Assembly: GCA_019116965.1 (NCBI GenBank)
Contig: DXAT01000020.1
Span: 1-44,591, forward strand
Reading direction: 5' to 3'
Length of the DNA stretch: 44,591 nucleotides
Origin: Candidatus Coprenecus pullistercoris
GTDB taxonomy: Bacteria > Bacteroidota > Bacteroidia > Bacteroidales > UBA932
Below, in pieces: positions 25,200 through 34,206 of this stretch (its first letter is position 1; each line of letters begins with the position of its first letter). The notes beneath the pieces were generated by a model. It saw nothing but the letters and a program-made list of their open reading frames with translations, did no database searches and was not told where the DNA came from. The translations under genes were made by a program, and so were the position numbers.

Positions 25200-25595
25200 A
25201 TGACTGATCCAATAGCAGATTACCTGACCAGAGTCAGGAACGCATATCTCGCAAAGCACAAGATCGTCGAGATCCCTGCATCGAAGATGAAGATGGAGAT
25301 TACCCGTATTCTCCATGAGAAAGGTTACATCCTCAGCTACAAGGTAGTGGAGGGCACACCCTACAACACTATCAAGCTCGCCCTCAAGTATCATCCCGAG
25401 ACAAAGCAGGCGGCCATCAAGAAGATTCAGAGAGTGTCGACTCCCGGTCTGAGAAAGTATGTGGGTGTTGAGGACATGCCCCGTGTACTCAACGGCATGG
25501 GTATCGCAATCCTCTCTACTTCGAAAGGTATCATCACCGACAAGGAGGCAAAGGACATGAATGTCGGCGGCGAGGTGCTGTGTTATGTTTATTAA
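25200..25595 (+). CDS. rpsH: 30S ribosomal protein uS8
   Basis: This 131-residue uS8 begins MTDPIADYLTRVRNAYLAKH and ends with GIITDKEAKDMNVGGEVLCYVY, both diagnostic. It binds 16S helix 21 and, in E. coli, represses the spc operon by binding its mRNA near rplX-rplE. Here the structured 99-nt leader just before this gene is a candidate for a similar control; this is not shown. Confidence 0.97.
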   Translation: MTDPIADYLTRVRNAYLAKHKIVEIPASKMKMEITRILHEKGYILSYKVVEGTPYNTIKLALKYHPETKQAAIKKIQRVSTPGLRKYVGVEDMPRVLNGMGIAILSTSKGIITDKEAKDMNVGGEVLCYVY

Positions 25596-25616
25596 TATTT
25601 AAAAAACTGTAATACA

Positions 25617-26177
25617 ATGTCAAGAATTGGAAAATTGCCTGTACACCTGCCGCAGGGCGTGACCGCAACGGTCGGCGCCGACAATGTGGTACTGGTTAAA
25701 GGACCGCTCGGACAACTGAGTCAGAAGGTTGATCCTGACATCAAAGTATCCGTTGAAGGGAATATAATCACGGTCAGCCGTCCTACGGACCAGCCCCGTC
25801 ACCGTTCCCTGCACGGACTCTACCGTGCACTCATTCACAATATGGTGACTGGAGTGTCCACGGGTTTCACTATCAAACAGGAACTGATCGGTGTGGGATA
25901 CCGCGTTGAGGTCAAGGGACAGATCCTCGAGCTCGCTCTCGGATATTCACACGATATACACTTCATGCTTCCCTCGGAGATCAAGGCCGAGGCTGAGCCC
26001 GTGAAGAAAGGTCAGAACCCTGTTCTCGTACTCAAGAGCTGCGACAAGCAGCTGCTCGGACAGGTAGCCGCCAAGATCCGCTCTATGCGTGCTCCCGAGC
26101 CGTACAAGGGTAAAGGTATCAAGTTTGTGGGCGAGCAGCTTCGCCGCAAGGCCGGTAAGTCAGCCGGAGCTAAATAA
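25617..26177 (+). CDS. rplF: 50S ribosomal protein uL6
   Basis: This 186-residue two-domain uL6 begins MSRIGKLPVHLPQGVTATV and ends with APEPYKGKGIKFVGEQLRRKAGKSAGAK, the conserved signature near the GTPase-associated region. It lies 21 bp after rpsH and 15 bp before rplR. Confidence 0.97.
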   Translation: MSRIGKLPVHLPQGVTATVGADNVVLVKGPLGQLSQKVDPDIKVSVEGNIITVSRPTDQPRHRSLHGLYRALIHNMVTGVSTGFTIKQELIGVGYRVEVKGQILELALGYSHDIHFMLPSEIKAEAEPVKKGQNPVLVLKSCDKQLLGQVAAKIRSMRAPEPYKGKGIKFVGEQLRRKAGKSAGAK

Positions 26178-26178
26178 T

Positions 26179-26184
26179 AGGAGG
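26179..26184 (+). promoter_or_regulatory. Shine-Dalgarno motif of rplR
   Basis: AGGAGG ends 8 nt before the ATG at 26193, in the rplF-rplR gap. It supports that ATG over the in-frame ATG at 26199. Confidence 0.65.
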
Positions 26185-26192
26185 ATAGGATT

Positions 26193-26555
26193 ATGGCAAT
26201 GACTAAGATAGAAAGAAGACAGAGAATACGTTACCGTATCCGTAAGGTCGTGAGCGGTACTCCCGAGAGACCCAGGATGTCCGTATTCAGAAGCAACAAG
26301 CAGATATATGTTCAGGTTATCGATGACACCAAGGGTGTGACCCTGGTATCGGCCGGCTCTACTGACAAGTCTCTCGCAGAGGCAGTAAAGGGCAAGACGG
26401 CTACCGAGGTCGCTGCTCTGGTCGGCAAGCTCATCGCTGAGCGTGCGGTTGAGAAGGGTATATCCGCCGTGTCTTTTGACCGCGGAGGCTATCTCTATCA
26501 CGGAAGAGTTAAAAGTTTGGCAGACGCGGCCCGTGAGGGCGGTCTTAAATTCTAA
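26193..26555 (+). CDS. rplR: 50S ribosomal protein uL18
   Basis: This 120-residue uL18, a 5S rRNA binder, has [20 protein letters not shown] near the N-terminus and ends with [26 protein letters not shown], both typical. The first ATG is supported by AGGAGG at 8 nt. rpsE begins 6 bp after its stop. Confidence 0.97.
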   Translation: MAMTKIERRQRIRYRIRKVVSGTPERPRMSVFRSNKQIYVQVIDDTKGVTLVSAGSTDKSLAEAVKGKTATEVAALVGKLIAERAVEKGISAVSFDRGGYLYHGRVKSLADAAREGGLKF

Positions 26556-26561
26556 GAGACT

Positions 26562-27080
26562 ATGGCAGATATCAACGTAAAGAAAGTAAAAACCACCGAT
26601 CTGGAGCTTAAGGACAGATTGGTAGCAGTACAGAGGGTTACCAAGGTAACCAAGGGCGGCCGCCACTTCAGTTTCGCTGCTATCGTAGTAGTAGGCGATG
26701 AGAAGGGTGTCGTAGGTTATGGTCTCGGAAAGGCCAACGAAGTCACCACCGCTATATCCAAGGGTATAGAGGACGCCAAGAAGAATCTCGTCAAGGTACC
26801 TCTGAACAAGAGGACCATTCCTCACGAGCAGGAGGCCAAGTTCGGCGGAGCAAGGGTATTCATGAAGCCCGCGGCTCCCGGTACCGGAGTAAAGGCCGGA
26901 GGTGCGATGCGTGCCGTGTTCGAGTCAGTGGGCGTTCAGGATGTGCTGGCTAAGTCCAAGGGCTCATCCAACCCCCACAACTTGGTAAAGGCCACCATCG
27001 CGGCTCTCGTTGAGCTCCGTGACGCCTACACAGTGGCAGGTGTGCGCGGTATTCCCATGCAAAGAGTATTTAAAGGATAA
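26562..27080 (+). CDS. rpsE: 30S ribosomal protein uS5
   Basis: This 172-residue uS5 has the dsRNA-binding region [20 protein letters not shown] and the signature [20 protein letters not shown]. The C-terminal domain includes [20 protein letters not shown]. It contributes to decoding fidelity at the mRNA entry site. Length and layout are typical. Confidence 0.97.
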   Translation: MADINVKKVKTTDLELKDRLVAVQRVTKVTKGGRHFSFAAIVVVGDEKGVVGYGLGKANEVTTAISKGIEDAKKNLVKVPLNKRTIPHEQEAKFGGARVFMKPAAPGTGVKAGGAMRAVFESVGVQDVLAKSKGSSNPHNLVKATIAALVELRDAYTVAGVRGIPMQRVFKG

Positions 27081-27085
27081 GGAGG
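27079..27085 (+). promoter_or_regulatory. Shine-Dalgarno motif of rpmD
   Basis: AAGGAGG overlaps the rpsE stop and ends 7 nt before the rpmD ATG at 27093. Confidence 0.6.
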
Positions 27086-27092
27086 ACGCAAG

Positions 27093-27275
27093 ATGGCAAA
27101 AGTTAGAGTTACTCAGATTAAGAGCAAAAACGGTTCAACCCAGAGACAGAGAGCCAATCTCGCATCTCTCGGACTGCGCCGCATGCATCAGTCAGTGGAG
27201 ATAGAACTTACACCTGTGACCAACGGTATGATCCAGAAAGTTCTGCATCTTGTCAAAGTTGAGGAAATAAACTAA
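27093..27275 (+). CDS. rpmD: 50S ribosomal protein uL30
   Basis: This 60-residue protein, MAKVRVTQIKSKNGSTQRQR followed by LASLGLRRMHQSVEIELTPV, matches the short bacterial uL30. It lies between rpsE and rplO as in the spc operon of most bacteria, with a good Shine-Dalgarno motif. Confidence 0.96.
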   Translation: MAKVRVTQIKSKNGSTQRQRANLASLGLRRMHQSVEIELTPVTNGMIQKVLHLVKVEEIN

Positions 27276-27291
27276 TTCAAGGTAAAAAGAG

Positions 27292-27738
27292 ATGAAATTA
27301 CATAATTTACAACCAGCAGAAGGCTCTACTAAGAGAGTAAAGCGTGTCGGCAGGGGAGAGGGCTCCGGTCACGGAGGACAGTCAACCCGCGGTATGAACG
27401 GCGCCAAGTCCCGTTCCGGTTACCGTCACAAGATCGGATTCGAGGGCGGTCAGATGCCTATTCAGAGACGTCTGCCCAAGTTCGGATTCAAGAATCCCAC
27501 CAGAGTGGAGTACAAGGCTGTCAATCTCTCGGCTCTTCAGGCTCTGAGCGAGAAGAGGAACATCACCGTGATAGATTTCGACACACTTGTATCAGCCGGT
27601 CTGGTATCCAAGAACGACAAGGTGAAGATTCTCGGCAAGGGCGAGCTCAAGGCTAAGCTCGAGGTTACCGCCGACGCTTTTTCCAAGTCAGCCAAGGAAA
27701 AGATAGAGGCTCTCGAAGGAAAGGCTATAGTACTTTAA
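27292..27738 (+). CDS. rplO: 50S ribosomal protein uL15
   Basis: This 148-residue uL15 begins MKLHNLQPAEGSTKRVKRVG, followed by the glycine- and arginine-rich stretch RGEGSGHGGQSTRGMNGAKS and the motif GFEGGQMPIQRRLPKFGF. The long basic N-terminal tail threads into 23S rRNA. secY begins 15 bp after the stop. Confidence 0.97.
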   Translation: MKLHNLQPAEGSTKRVKRVGRGEGSGHGGQSTRGMNGAKSRSGYRHKIGFEGGQMPIQRRLPKFGFKNPTRVEYKAVNLSALQALSEKRNITVIDFDTLVSAGLVSKNDKVKILGKGELKAKLEVTADAFSKSAKEKIEALEGKAIVL

Positions 27739-27753
27739 TAATAACAGCGGCCG

Positions 27754-29073
27754 ATGAAAAGATTTTTTCAGACAATCAAGAATATCTTCAAGATTGAGGA
27801 GCTTAGGAAGAGGTTGGGTTATACCTTCCTCCTCCTCCTTGTTTATCGTCTCGGCAGTTTCATCGTAGTCCCGGGTCTTGATCCCACTAAACTCGAGGAA
27901 CTGGAACAGCAGGCGTCGACAGGTCTTCTCAGTCTGTTGGATATGTTCTCCGGCGGCGCTTTCGGCAACGCTTCCATCTTCGCGTTGGGAGTGATGCCGT
28001 ATATCTCCGCGTCCATCGTCATCCAGCTTCTGGGTGTGATGGTCCCCTACTTCCAGAAGATGCAGAGAGAAGGGGAAAGCGGACGTAGAAAAATGAACCA
28101 GTGGACACGTTATCTGACAATTGTAATCCTTCTGCTTCAAGGACCTGCGTACATTACCAACCTTCACGCACAATTGCCGGCCGACGCGTTTCTGATACAG
28201 GGTTTCGGATTCAACATTTTCGCGACGATCGTGCTGATGGCAGGTACGATGTTCGTGATGTGGCTCGGCGAGCGTATTACCGACAGGGGTATCGGTAACG
28301 GTATTTCCCTGATCATTATGGTCGGTATCATCGCCCGTCTGCCTTTTGCGATCTTCGCTGAGGGCGCTCAGAGATTCACCCAGACCAACGGAGGTCCTCT
28401 CATGTTCCTCATCGAGATCGTGATTCTCTTCCTCGTCTTCATCGCCACCATCGCTCTCGTGCAGGGACAGCGCAAGGTACCCGTGCAGTATGCGAAAAGA
28501 GTTGTCGGAAACCGTCAGTACGGTGGAGTCCGTCAGTACATACCTCTGAAAATAAACGCGGCCGGCGTAATGCCGATTATTTTCGCACAGGCCCTGATGA
28601 TGTTCCCGCTCCTGCTTTCGCGTTTCGACGCATCGCAGGGACTTGCGGCTACATTGAGTGACTATACCGGATTCTGGTACAACTTTATCTTCGCGCTTCT
28701 CGTGATAGCGTTCACTTACTTCTATACGGCAGTAACCGTGAACCCTACCATGATGGCTGAGGAGATGAAGAAGAACGGCGGATTCATTCCCGGAGTGAAG
28801 CCCGGAAAGAAGACTGCCGACTATCTCGATGCAATCATGTCGCGTATCACTCTGCCCGGATCTGTTTTCCTGGCTATCGTGGCGATACTTCCGGCATTTG
28901 CGATGATGTTCGGGATAAACAACCAGTTCTCCCAGTTCTACGGAGGAACATCGCTGCTTATCCTTGTAGGCGTAGTGCTCGACACACTTCAGCAGATCGA
29001 ATCGCATCTGCTCATGCGTCACTACGACGGTTTGATGAAGACCGGACGTCTTAAAGGCCGTTCGGGAATGTAA
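27754..29073 (+). CDS. secY: Protein translocase subunit SecY
   Basis: This 439-residue channel subunit of the Sec translocon has ten hydrophobic segments. The first follows ELRKRLGYTFLLLLVYRLGS. The plug and second-helix region is MFSGGAFGNASIFALGVMPYI. The cytoplasmic loop with basic residues GQRKVPVQYAKRVVG binds the ribosome and SecA. It exports the many lipoproteins and outer-membrane proteins seen here. An antisense open frame of similar length is a codon-bias shadow. Confidence 0.97.
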   Translation: MKRFFQTIKNIFKIEELRKRLGYTFLLLLVYRLGSFIVVPGLDPTKLEELEQQASTGLLSLLDMFSGGAFGNASIFALGVMPYISASIVIQLLGVMVPYFQKMQREGESGRRKMNQWTRYLTIVILLLQGPAYITNLHAQLPADAFLIQGFGFNIFATIVLMAGTMFVMWLGERITDRGIGNGISLIIMVGIIARLPFAIFAEGAQRFTQTNGGPLMFLIEIVILFLVFIATIALVQGQRKVPVQYAKRVVGNRQYGGVRQYIPLKINAAGVMPIIFAQALMMFPLLLSRFDASQGLAATLSDYTGFWYNFIFALLVIAFTYFYTAVTVNPTMMAEEMKKNGGFIPGVKPGKKTADYLDAIMSRITLPGSVFLAIVAILPAFAMMFGINNQFSQFYGGTSLLILVGVVLDTLQQIESHLLMRHYDGLMKTGRLKGRSGM

Positions 29074-29095
29074 TTCTCAAAAAAGTTCTTTGAGT

Positions 29096-29869
29096 ATGAT
29101 AAGAATAAAATCCGAAGAAGAAATCGAGATTCTCAGAGAGAATGCGATACTCGTCTCCAAGACGTTGGCGGAAGTCGGCAGGCATGTTGCGCCCGGTGTC
29201 ACCACCATGCAGCTCGACAAGATTGCCGAGACATTCATCCGTGACAACGGAGCGGAACCGGGCTTCTTGGGATACGGCGGCTTCCCCTACACACTCTGTG
29301 TCTCCGTCAATGATGTGGTGGTCCATGGTTTTCCGTCGGACTACAAGCTCAAGGAGGGTGACATCGTGTCCGTCGACTGCGGTACTATATACAAAGGCTA
29401 TTATGGCGACTCGGCCTACACTTTCCCTGTCGGAAATGTGGATGAGGAGACAGCCACTCTTCTTAGGGTCACTAAGGAGTCCTTGTATCGCGGCATAGAA
29501 AAAGCCGTGGCCGGCAACAGGATAGGGGATATCGGACACGCAGTCCAGTCATACGCCGAGAGCTTCGGCTTCTCTGTCGTCCGTGAGATGGTAGGCCATG
29601 GGATAGGCCGTGACATGCACGAGCATCCCGAGGTCCCCAATTACGGTAAGGCCGGTACAGGCAAGAAGCTCCTGAAGGGTATGACTATCTGCATAGAGCC
29701 GATGATCAACGCCGGAGGCAAATCCATTTACCTCCATGACAACGGATGGGCTGTGAGCACCTGCGACAAGAAGAACTCCGCCCATTTCGAGCTGACGGTC
29801 GCCGTCGGGGACGGAAAAGCCGATATTCTATCTACTTTTGACTTTATAGAAGGTAAGAGACAATACTAA
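29096..29869 (+). CDS. map: Methionine aminopeptidase, type I
   Basis: This 257-residue enzyme removes the initiator Met from nascent proteins. Metal ligands are seen in order: two Asp in VDCGTIYKGYYGDSAYTF, His in GHGIGRDMHEHPEVPNYG, Glu in CIEPMIN and Glu in AHFELTVAV. The ATG at 29096 (MIRIKSEEEIEI) is preferred over a TTG at 29090. Its place between secY and infA is typical for the phylum. Confidence 0.96.
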   Translation: MIRIKSEEEIEILRENAILVSKTLAEVGRHVAPGVTTMQLDKIAETFIRDNGAEPGFLGYGGFPYTLCVSVNDVVVHGFPSDYKLKEGDIVSVDCGTIYKGYYGDSAYTFPVGNVDEETATLLRVTKESLYRGIEKAVAGNRIGDIGHAVQSYAESFGFSVVREMVGHGIGRDMHEHPEVPNYGKAGTGKKLLKGMTICIEPMINAGGKSIYLHDNGWAVSTCDKKNSAHFELTVAVGDGKADILSTFDFIEGKRQY

Positions 29870-29888
29870 GTTGTAAGAGACAGTACTT

Positions 29889-30107
29889 ATGCCCAAACAG
29901 GATTTCATAGAAAAGGACGGCACTGTAATCGAGGCTCTTTCCAACGCCATGTTCCGCGTGGAGCTGGACAACGGCCATGTGATTATAGGCCATCTCTCCG
30001 GTAAGATGCGTATGCACTACATCCGTATCCTGCCCGGTGACAAGGTCAGAGTAGAGATGTCCCCTTATGATTTATCAAAAGGAAGAATTTCTTTCAGGTA
30101 CAAATAA
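29889..30107 (+). CDS. infA: Translation initiation factor IF-1
   Basis: This 72-residue OB-fold protein begins [20 protein letters not shown], with the core [20 protein letters not shown] and the end [13 protein letters not shown], all diagnostic. It binds the 30S A site during initiation. The length is exactly that of the family. rpmJ follows after 12 bp. Confidence 0.97.
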   Translation: MPKQDFIEKDGTVIEALSNAMFRVELDNGHVIIGHLSGKMRMHYIRILPGDKVRVEMSPYDLSKGRISFRYK

Positions 30108-30119
30108 AAAACTACGACA

Positions 30120-30236
30120 ATGAAAGTTAAAGCATCCATCAAGAAGCGCAGCGAGGATTGCAAAATAGTAAAGCGCAAAGGTCGCCTTTATGTCATCTGC
30201 AAAAAGAATCCTAAGTTCAAGATGCGCCAGGGATAA
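30120..30236 (+). CDS. rpmJ: 50S ribosomal protein bL36, partly lost zinc site
   Basis: This is a 38-residue gene. The protein begins [20 protein letters not shown] and ends NPKFKMRQG. The usual zinc ligands C11, C14, C27 and H32 are here Ser11, Cys14, Cys27 and Lys32, so only two remain and zinc binding is unlikely. It fits between infA and rpsM, 12 and 40 bp away. Confidence 0.96.
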   Translation: MKVKASIKKRSEDCKIVKRKGRLYVICKKNPKFKMRQG

Positions 30237-30276
30237 TAAATGTGTAACAATTAAAAAGTAATATAAAGTAATTAAT

Positions 30277-30654
30277 ATGGCACGTATAGCCGGTGTAGAT
30301 TTACCTAAAAACAAAAGAGGAGAGATAGGGCTCACCTACATCTACGGTATCGGTCGCAGCTCAGCCAGAAAGATCCTCACCGATTGCGGTATCGATTTCG
30401 ATACCAAGGTGAGCGACTGGAACGATGACCAGATAGCAGCGATAAGGGCCACTATCGCAGAACACTACAAGATTGAGGGTGAACTCCGTTCATCCGTACA
30501 GCTCAACATCAAGCGTCTGATGGATATCGGATGCTATAGAGGAATCCGTCACCGTATCGGACTTCCCGTCCGCGGACAGAGCACCAAGAACAATGCCCGT
30601 ACACGAAAGGGTAAGAAGAAGACGGTGGCCAATAAGAAGAAAGCAACCAAGTAA
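30277..30654 (+). CDS. rpsM: 30S ribosomal protein uS13
   Basis: This 125-residue uS13 begins [20 protein letters not shown] and carries the family segments [17 protein letters not shown] and [20 protein letters not shown], ending in a lysine-rich tail. It forms intersubunit bridges from the 30S head. The 40-bp gap before it contains no clear promoter. Confidence 0.97.
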   Translation: MARIAGVDLPKNKRGEIGLTYIYGIGRSSARKILTDCGIDFDTKVSDWNDDQIAAIRATIAEHYKIEGELRSSVQLNIKRLMDIGCYRGIRHRIGLPVRGQSTKNNARTRKGKKKTVANKKKATK

Positions 30655-30667
30655 CAGTTAACTGAAT

Positions 30668-31060
30668 ATGGCAAAGAAAACAGGAACAACCAATAAGAAG
30701 AGAGTCGTAAAGGTCGACGCTTACGGCGAGGCACACATTTCATCGACTTTCAACAATGTGATAGTAACCATGACCAATACTCAGGGTCAGGTTATCAGTT
30801 GGTCTTCGGCCGGCAAGATGGGTTTCCGCGGTTCCAAGAAGAACACTCCCTATGCCGCGCAGGTAGCTGCCGCAGATGCTGCGAAGGTTGCATATGACTT
30901 GGGTCTGCGCAAGATCAAGGCATACGTCAAAGGTCCCGGAGCAGGTCGCGAGTCCGCGATCCGCACCATCCATGGAACCGGTATTGAAGTTACCGAGATT
31001 ATCGACGTGACTCCGCTTCCTCACAATGGATGCCGTCCCAAAGGACGCCGTAAAGTATAA
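30668..31060 (+). CDS. rpsK: 30S ribosomal protein uS11
   Basis: This 130-residue uS11 has the conserved core [20 protein letters not shown] and the end [16 protein letters not shown]. It lies on the 30S platform near the mRNA exit. It follows rpsM by 13 bp and precedes rpsD by 33 bp. Confidence 0.97.
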   Translation: MAKKTGTTNKKRVVKVDAYGEAHISSTFNNVIVTMTNTQGQVISWSSAGKMGFRGSKKNTPYAAQVAAADAAKVAYDLGLRKIKAYVKGPGAGRESAIRTIHGTGIEVTEIIDVTPLPHNGCRPKGRRKV

Positions 31061-31093
31061 TTTTGTTTAACAGGTTTTTAAAAGTATCAGATT

Positions 31094-31696
31094 ATGGCAA
31101 GATATACAGGACCTACCACTAAGATAGCCCGCAAGTTCGGAGAACCGATCTACGGTCCGGATAAGTATTTCGAGAAGAAAAACTATCCTCCCGGACAGCA
31201 CGGACTGGCCAAGAAACGCAAGAAGATTTCCGAGTACGGCAATCAGCTCAAGGAGAAACAGAAAGTAAAATATACATACGGAGTGCTCGAGAGACAGTTC
31301 CGTAACACATACGCCAAGGCCCGCAGGATGCAGGGACGTACCGGTGTGAATCTGCTGATGCTTCTCGAGTCCCGTCTGGACAATATCGTTTACCGTATGG
31401 GTATCGCTCCCACACGCGCAGCTGCACGCCAGCTTGTGTCGCACTGCCACATCGTGCTCAACGGTGAGGTGTGCAATGTACCCTCCACTACAGTTAAGCC
31501 AGGCGAGACCGTTGGTGTCCGCGAGAGATCCAAGAGCCTTGAGGTGATTCAGAACAGCGTGGCTGATACCTGCAAGTACTCATGGATTGAGTGGAACCGT
31601 GCGGATCTTTCCGGTAAATTCCTCAACCTTCCTGAAAGGACTGAAATACCCGAGACCATCAACGAGCAGCTGATCGTCGAACTGTACTCTAAATAA
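31094..31696 (+). CDS. rpsD: 30S ribosomal protein uS4, zinc-free form
   Basis: This 200-residue uS4 begins [20 protein letters not shown]. The S4 RNA-binding domain is around [20 protein letters not shown] and [16 protein letters not shown]. The N-terminal zinc cysteines seen in some uS4 proteins are absent. It starts 30S assembly and lies directly before rpoA. Confidence 0.97.
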   Translation: MARYTGPTTKIARKFGEPIYGPDKYFEKKNYPPGQHGLAKKRKKISEYGNQLKEKQKVKYTYGVLERQFRNTYAKARRMQGRTGVNLLMLLESRLDNIVYRMGIAPTRAAARQLVSHCHIVLNGEVCNVPSTTVKPGETVGVRERSKSLEVIQNSVADTCKYSWIEWNRADLSGKFLNLPERTEIPETINEQLIVELYSK

Positions 31697-31707
31697 TAAC
31701 TGAAGCC

Positions 31708-32739
31708 ATGGCAATTTTAGCATTTCAGAAACCGGACAAAGTAATAATGCTCGAGTCTACCGATACATTCGGTAAGTTCGAGTTCCGCCCGCTGGAACCC
31801 GGATACGGGATCACAATAGGCAATGCCCTGCGCAGAGTCCTGTTGTCCTCGTTGGAGGGATTTGCCATCACTTCCATAAGGATCGAAGGGGTAAGCCACG
31901 AGTTTGACACTATCCCCGGAGTTATTGAGAGTGTAGTAGACATCATCCTTAATCTCAAGCAGGTACGTTTCAAGAGAGAGGTCAAGGAGGAGGAGTCCGA
32001 GACTGTCAATTTTACAGTCACCGGCAAGCAGGAGTTCACTGCAGAGGACATATCCAAGAATCTCTGCAACTTCTCCGTCCTCAATCCCGGACTGCATATC
32101 TGCTCCATGGAGCCTACGGTGAAGCTCGTCATAGAGCTCCACATAGGCAAGGGACGCGGCTATGTGCCCTCTGACGAGAACAAGGTGGAGTCGGCTCCCG
32201 TGGGAACCATCCCCATCGACTCGATATTCACTCCGATAAAGAATGTCAACTATTCGGTGGAGGACTACCGTGTCGAGCAGAAGACCGACTACGACAAGCT
32301 GAACCTCGAGATTACCACAGACGGTTCGATTCATCCCAAGGACGCCCTTACAGAGGCAGCCAAGATACTCATCTATCACTTCATGCTTTTCTCCGATGAG
32401 AAGATATCCCTCGAGACTCCTCCGGAGAAGAGCGCACCCGAGGCACTGGATGAGGAGGCTCTCCGCATGAGGCATCTGCTGCTGACCAAGCTTTCCGACA
32501 TGGAGCTCTCCGTAAGAGCCCTGAACTGTCTGAAGGCGGCAGATATCGAGACATTCGCCGACTTAGTGTCGCACCAGAGGTCCGAACTTATCAAGTTCCG
32601 TAATTTCGGAAAGAAATCCATGAACGAGATAGATGTGCTCATGGACAAGATGAAGCTCACCTTCGGCATGGATGTCACCAAGTACAATATAGAAGTTAAG
32701 AAGAAGAAAACAGAAGTAGAAAACAATGAGGCACAATAG
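31708..32739 (+). CDS. rpoA: RNA polymerase alpha subunit
   Basis: This 343-residue alpha subunit has an N-terminal assembly domain ([40 protein letters not shown]). The C-terminal domain includes [20 protein letters not shown] and [19 protein letters not shown]. The lysine- and glutamate-rich tail makes it slightly longer than the E. coli subunit (329). The stop lies 14 bp inside rplQ, so the two are translationally linked. Confidence 0.98.
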   Translation: MAILAFQKPDKVIMLESTDTFGKFEFRPLEPGYGITIGNALRRVLLSSLEGFAITSIRIEGVSHEFDTIPGVIESVVDIILNLKQVRFKREVKEEESETVNFTVTGKQEFTAEDISKNLCNFSVLNPGLHICSMEPTVKLVIELHIGKGRGYVPSDENKVESAPVGTIPIDSIFTPIKNVNYSVEDYRVEQKTDYDKLNLEITTDGSIHPKDALTEAAKILIYHFMLFSDEKISLETPPEKSAPEALDEEALRMRHLLLTKLSDMELSVRALNCLKAADIETFADLVSHQRSELIKFRNFGKKSMNEIDVLMDKMKLTFGMDVTKYNIEVKKKKTEVENNEAQ

Positions 32740-33184
32740 GACAATCAATCATTTAGGACGCAAGAGCGGCCATCGCAAGTCGATGCTTGCCAACATGGCG
32801 TCATCTCTCATCCTGCACAAGAGGATTGAGACAACCGTTGCCAAGGCAAAAGCTCTCAGGGAATATGTAGAGCCCCTTATCACAAAGTCAAAGGATGACT
32901 CCACACATTCGCGCCGTACTGTCTTCGCATATCTGAAGCAGAAGGAGGCCGTGACGGAACTTTTCCGCAATGTGGCCCCCAAGGTCGCTGACCGTCCCGG
33001 TGGATACACCCGTATCATCAAGACCGGTTTCCGTCAGGGTGACGCTGCGGATATGGCATTTATCGAGCTTGTTGACTTCAACGATGCAGCGTTAGGTACA
33101 AAAGTTGCATCTAATAAGAAGAGCTCGACCCGTCGCAGCCGTAAGAAAGCACAGGCTGAGCCCAAGACTGAGAAGGCAGAATAG
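32726..33184 (+). CDS. rplQ: 50S ribosomal protein bL17
   Basis: This 152-residue bL17 begins [20 protein letters not shown] and includes LRNVAP-like [20 protein letters not shown], with a basic, lysine- and glutamate-rich C-terminal extension of about 30 residues compared with E. coli (127). It overlaps rpoA by 14 bp. It is the last ribosomal gene, but no terminator is seen in the 24 bp before the first lipoprotein gene. Confidence 0.97.
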   Translation: MRHNRTINHLGRKSGHRKSMLANMASSLILHKRIETTVAKAKALREYVEPLITKSKDDSTHSRRTVFAYLKQKEAVTELFRNVAPKVADRPGGYTRIIKTGFRQGDAADMAFIELVDFNDAALGTKVASNKKSSTRRSRKKAQAEPKTEKAE

Positions 33185-33208
33185 CATTAATGAACATAAA
33201 ATTACAGT

Positions 33209-34195
33209 ATGAAAAAGATTTTTTATTTAGCAGGTATGGTGCTGATGTCCGCTGCTGCGATGTCGCTCGCTTCCTGTGAGAATGATGAGAAGAAGCCTCA
33301 GAAGCCCAACGGCGGTGAGGATACGGATTCTTCAATTGTTCTCGACCGTCCGGAGCTGGTGGAGCAGGAGTCCACGCAGTCTTCCGTAACTCTTGTCTGG
33401 GAAGCTGTTGAGAATGCGTCTTCCTACGCCTATAAGATCAATGACGGCGATGAGGAGAACATCGGAGATGTGCAGACTCTCACCGTCTCTAACCTCGCGG
33501 CCGGACAGACTTGGGAAATCAAGGTCCGTGCGGTGGCTCCCGCCGGTTCCATTTACCGCAACTCGCCGTGGGCAACCTATCAGTTCTACCGTGAGCCTGT
33601 GTTGGTTGACCCCGACGCTGCTCTTCAGAAGTGGCTGGGAACCTACACAGTAACATCTGAAAAGACAGTGGTATACAATACCGCGGCTTTGGGCGGTGAC
33701 GGATCGATTTCATATGATGAGACTCCCCAGGAATTCGAGATCTCGATTCAGCCTTCTTTCTATGAGGACAGGGTCAGGATATACGGTCTTTCCCAGGTAG
33801 ACGAGACATGGTATGCCCATGGAGCTATCCTTGTCGATCAATCCACTGATGGCAAGATCGATACAGTCGGATTGGCACTGATGCTCGAGGAAACGCTTTT
33901 CACGAGCGGAGGCTATGAAGTAGCGTGGCTCGGTATCTGTGATACCGGAGGTAAGCTTGAGTTTGCAAGCGGCCTTGACTGGGCGTTCTGCTGGAGTATG
34001 AATGATGACGGTACATTCGGATTCGAGGCCAACAAGACCAAGTCTACCACCGGCAATGACATGACTGTCGTGGCTGCGGACGCCTTTGCTTACTATGGCA
34101 GCGGAATAGATTTCGGGGAGTACTATGATAAAGGTCCCATAAGATATCCTTCCGGAACACTTACTTTGGTAAAGACAGGGGAACTGACTGAGTAA
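33209..34195 (+). CDS. FN3-like surface lipoprotein, array member 1
   Basis: This 328-residue protein has a lipoprotein signal, lipobox SLASC and Cys23 followed by acidic ENDEKK. An FN3-like beta-sandwich covers about 45-130 (SSVTLVWEAVENASSYAYKI, then IKVRAVAPAGSIYRNSPW). A beta-rich C-terminal domain of about 190 residues follows, with landmarks WLGTYTVTSEKTVVY, EFEISIQP, IYGLSQVD and PSGTLTLVKTG. The same landmarks recur in the next four genes. It starts 24 bp after rplQ with no promoter or terminator between, so it is probably read through from the ribosomal operon. No enzyme motif is seen; surface binding is a guess. Confidence 0.85.
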   Translation: MKKIFYLAGMVLMSAAAMSLASCENDEKKPQKPNGGEDTDSSIVLDRPELVEQESTQSSVTLVWEAVENASSYAYKINDGDEENIGDVQTLTVSNLAAGQTWEIKVRAVAPAGSIYRNSPWATYQFYREPVLVDPDAALQKWLGTYTVTSEKTVVYNTAALGGDGSISYDETPQEFEISIQPSFYEDRVRIYGLSQVDETWYAHGAILVDQSTDGKIDTVGLALMLEETLFTSGGYEVAWLGICDTGGKLEFASGLDWAFCWSMNDDGTFGFEANKTKSTTGNDMTVVAADAFAYYGSGIDFGEYYDKGPIRYPSGTLTLVKTGELTE

Positions 34196-34206
34196 AAGAA
34201 AAGAAA

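Noticed and set aside
27688-29022. 444-codon open frame on the minus strand opposite secY
   Set aside because: The product is an unlikely mix of His, Arg and Glu with no recognisable motif, and the plus strand clearly encodes SecY. It is a codon-bias shadow.
30237-30276. Internal promoter before rpsM
   Set aside because: The 40-bp AT-rich gap contains no TAnnTTTG, so read-through from upstream is the simpler view.
31717-32475. 252-codon minus-strand frame opposite rpoA
   Set aside because: Shadow of the well-conserved rpoA; no independent evidence.
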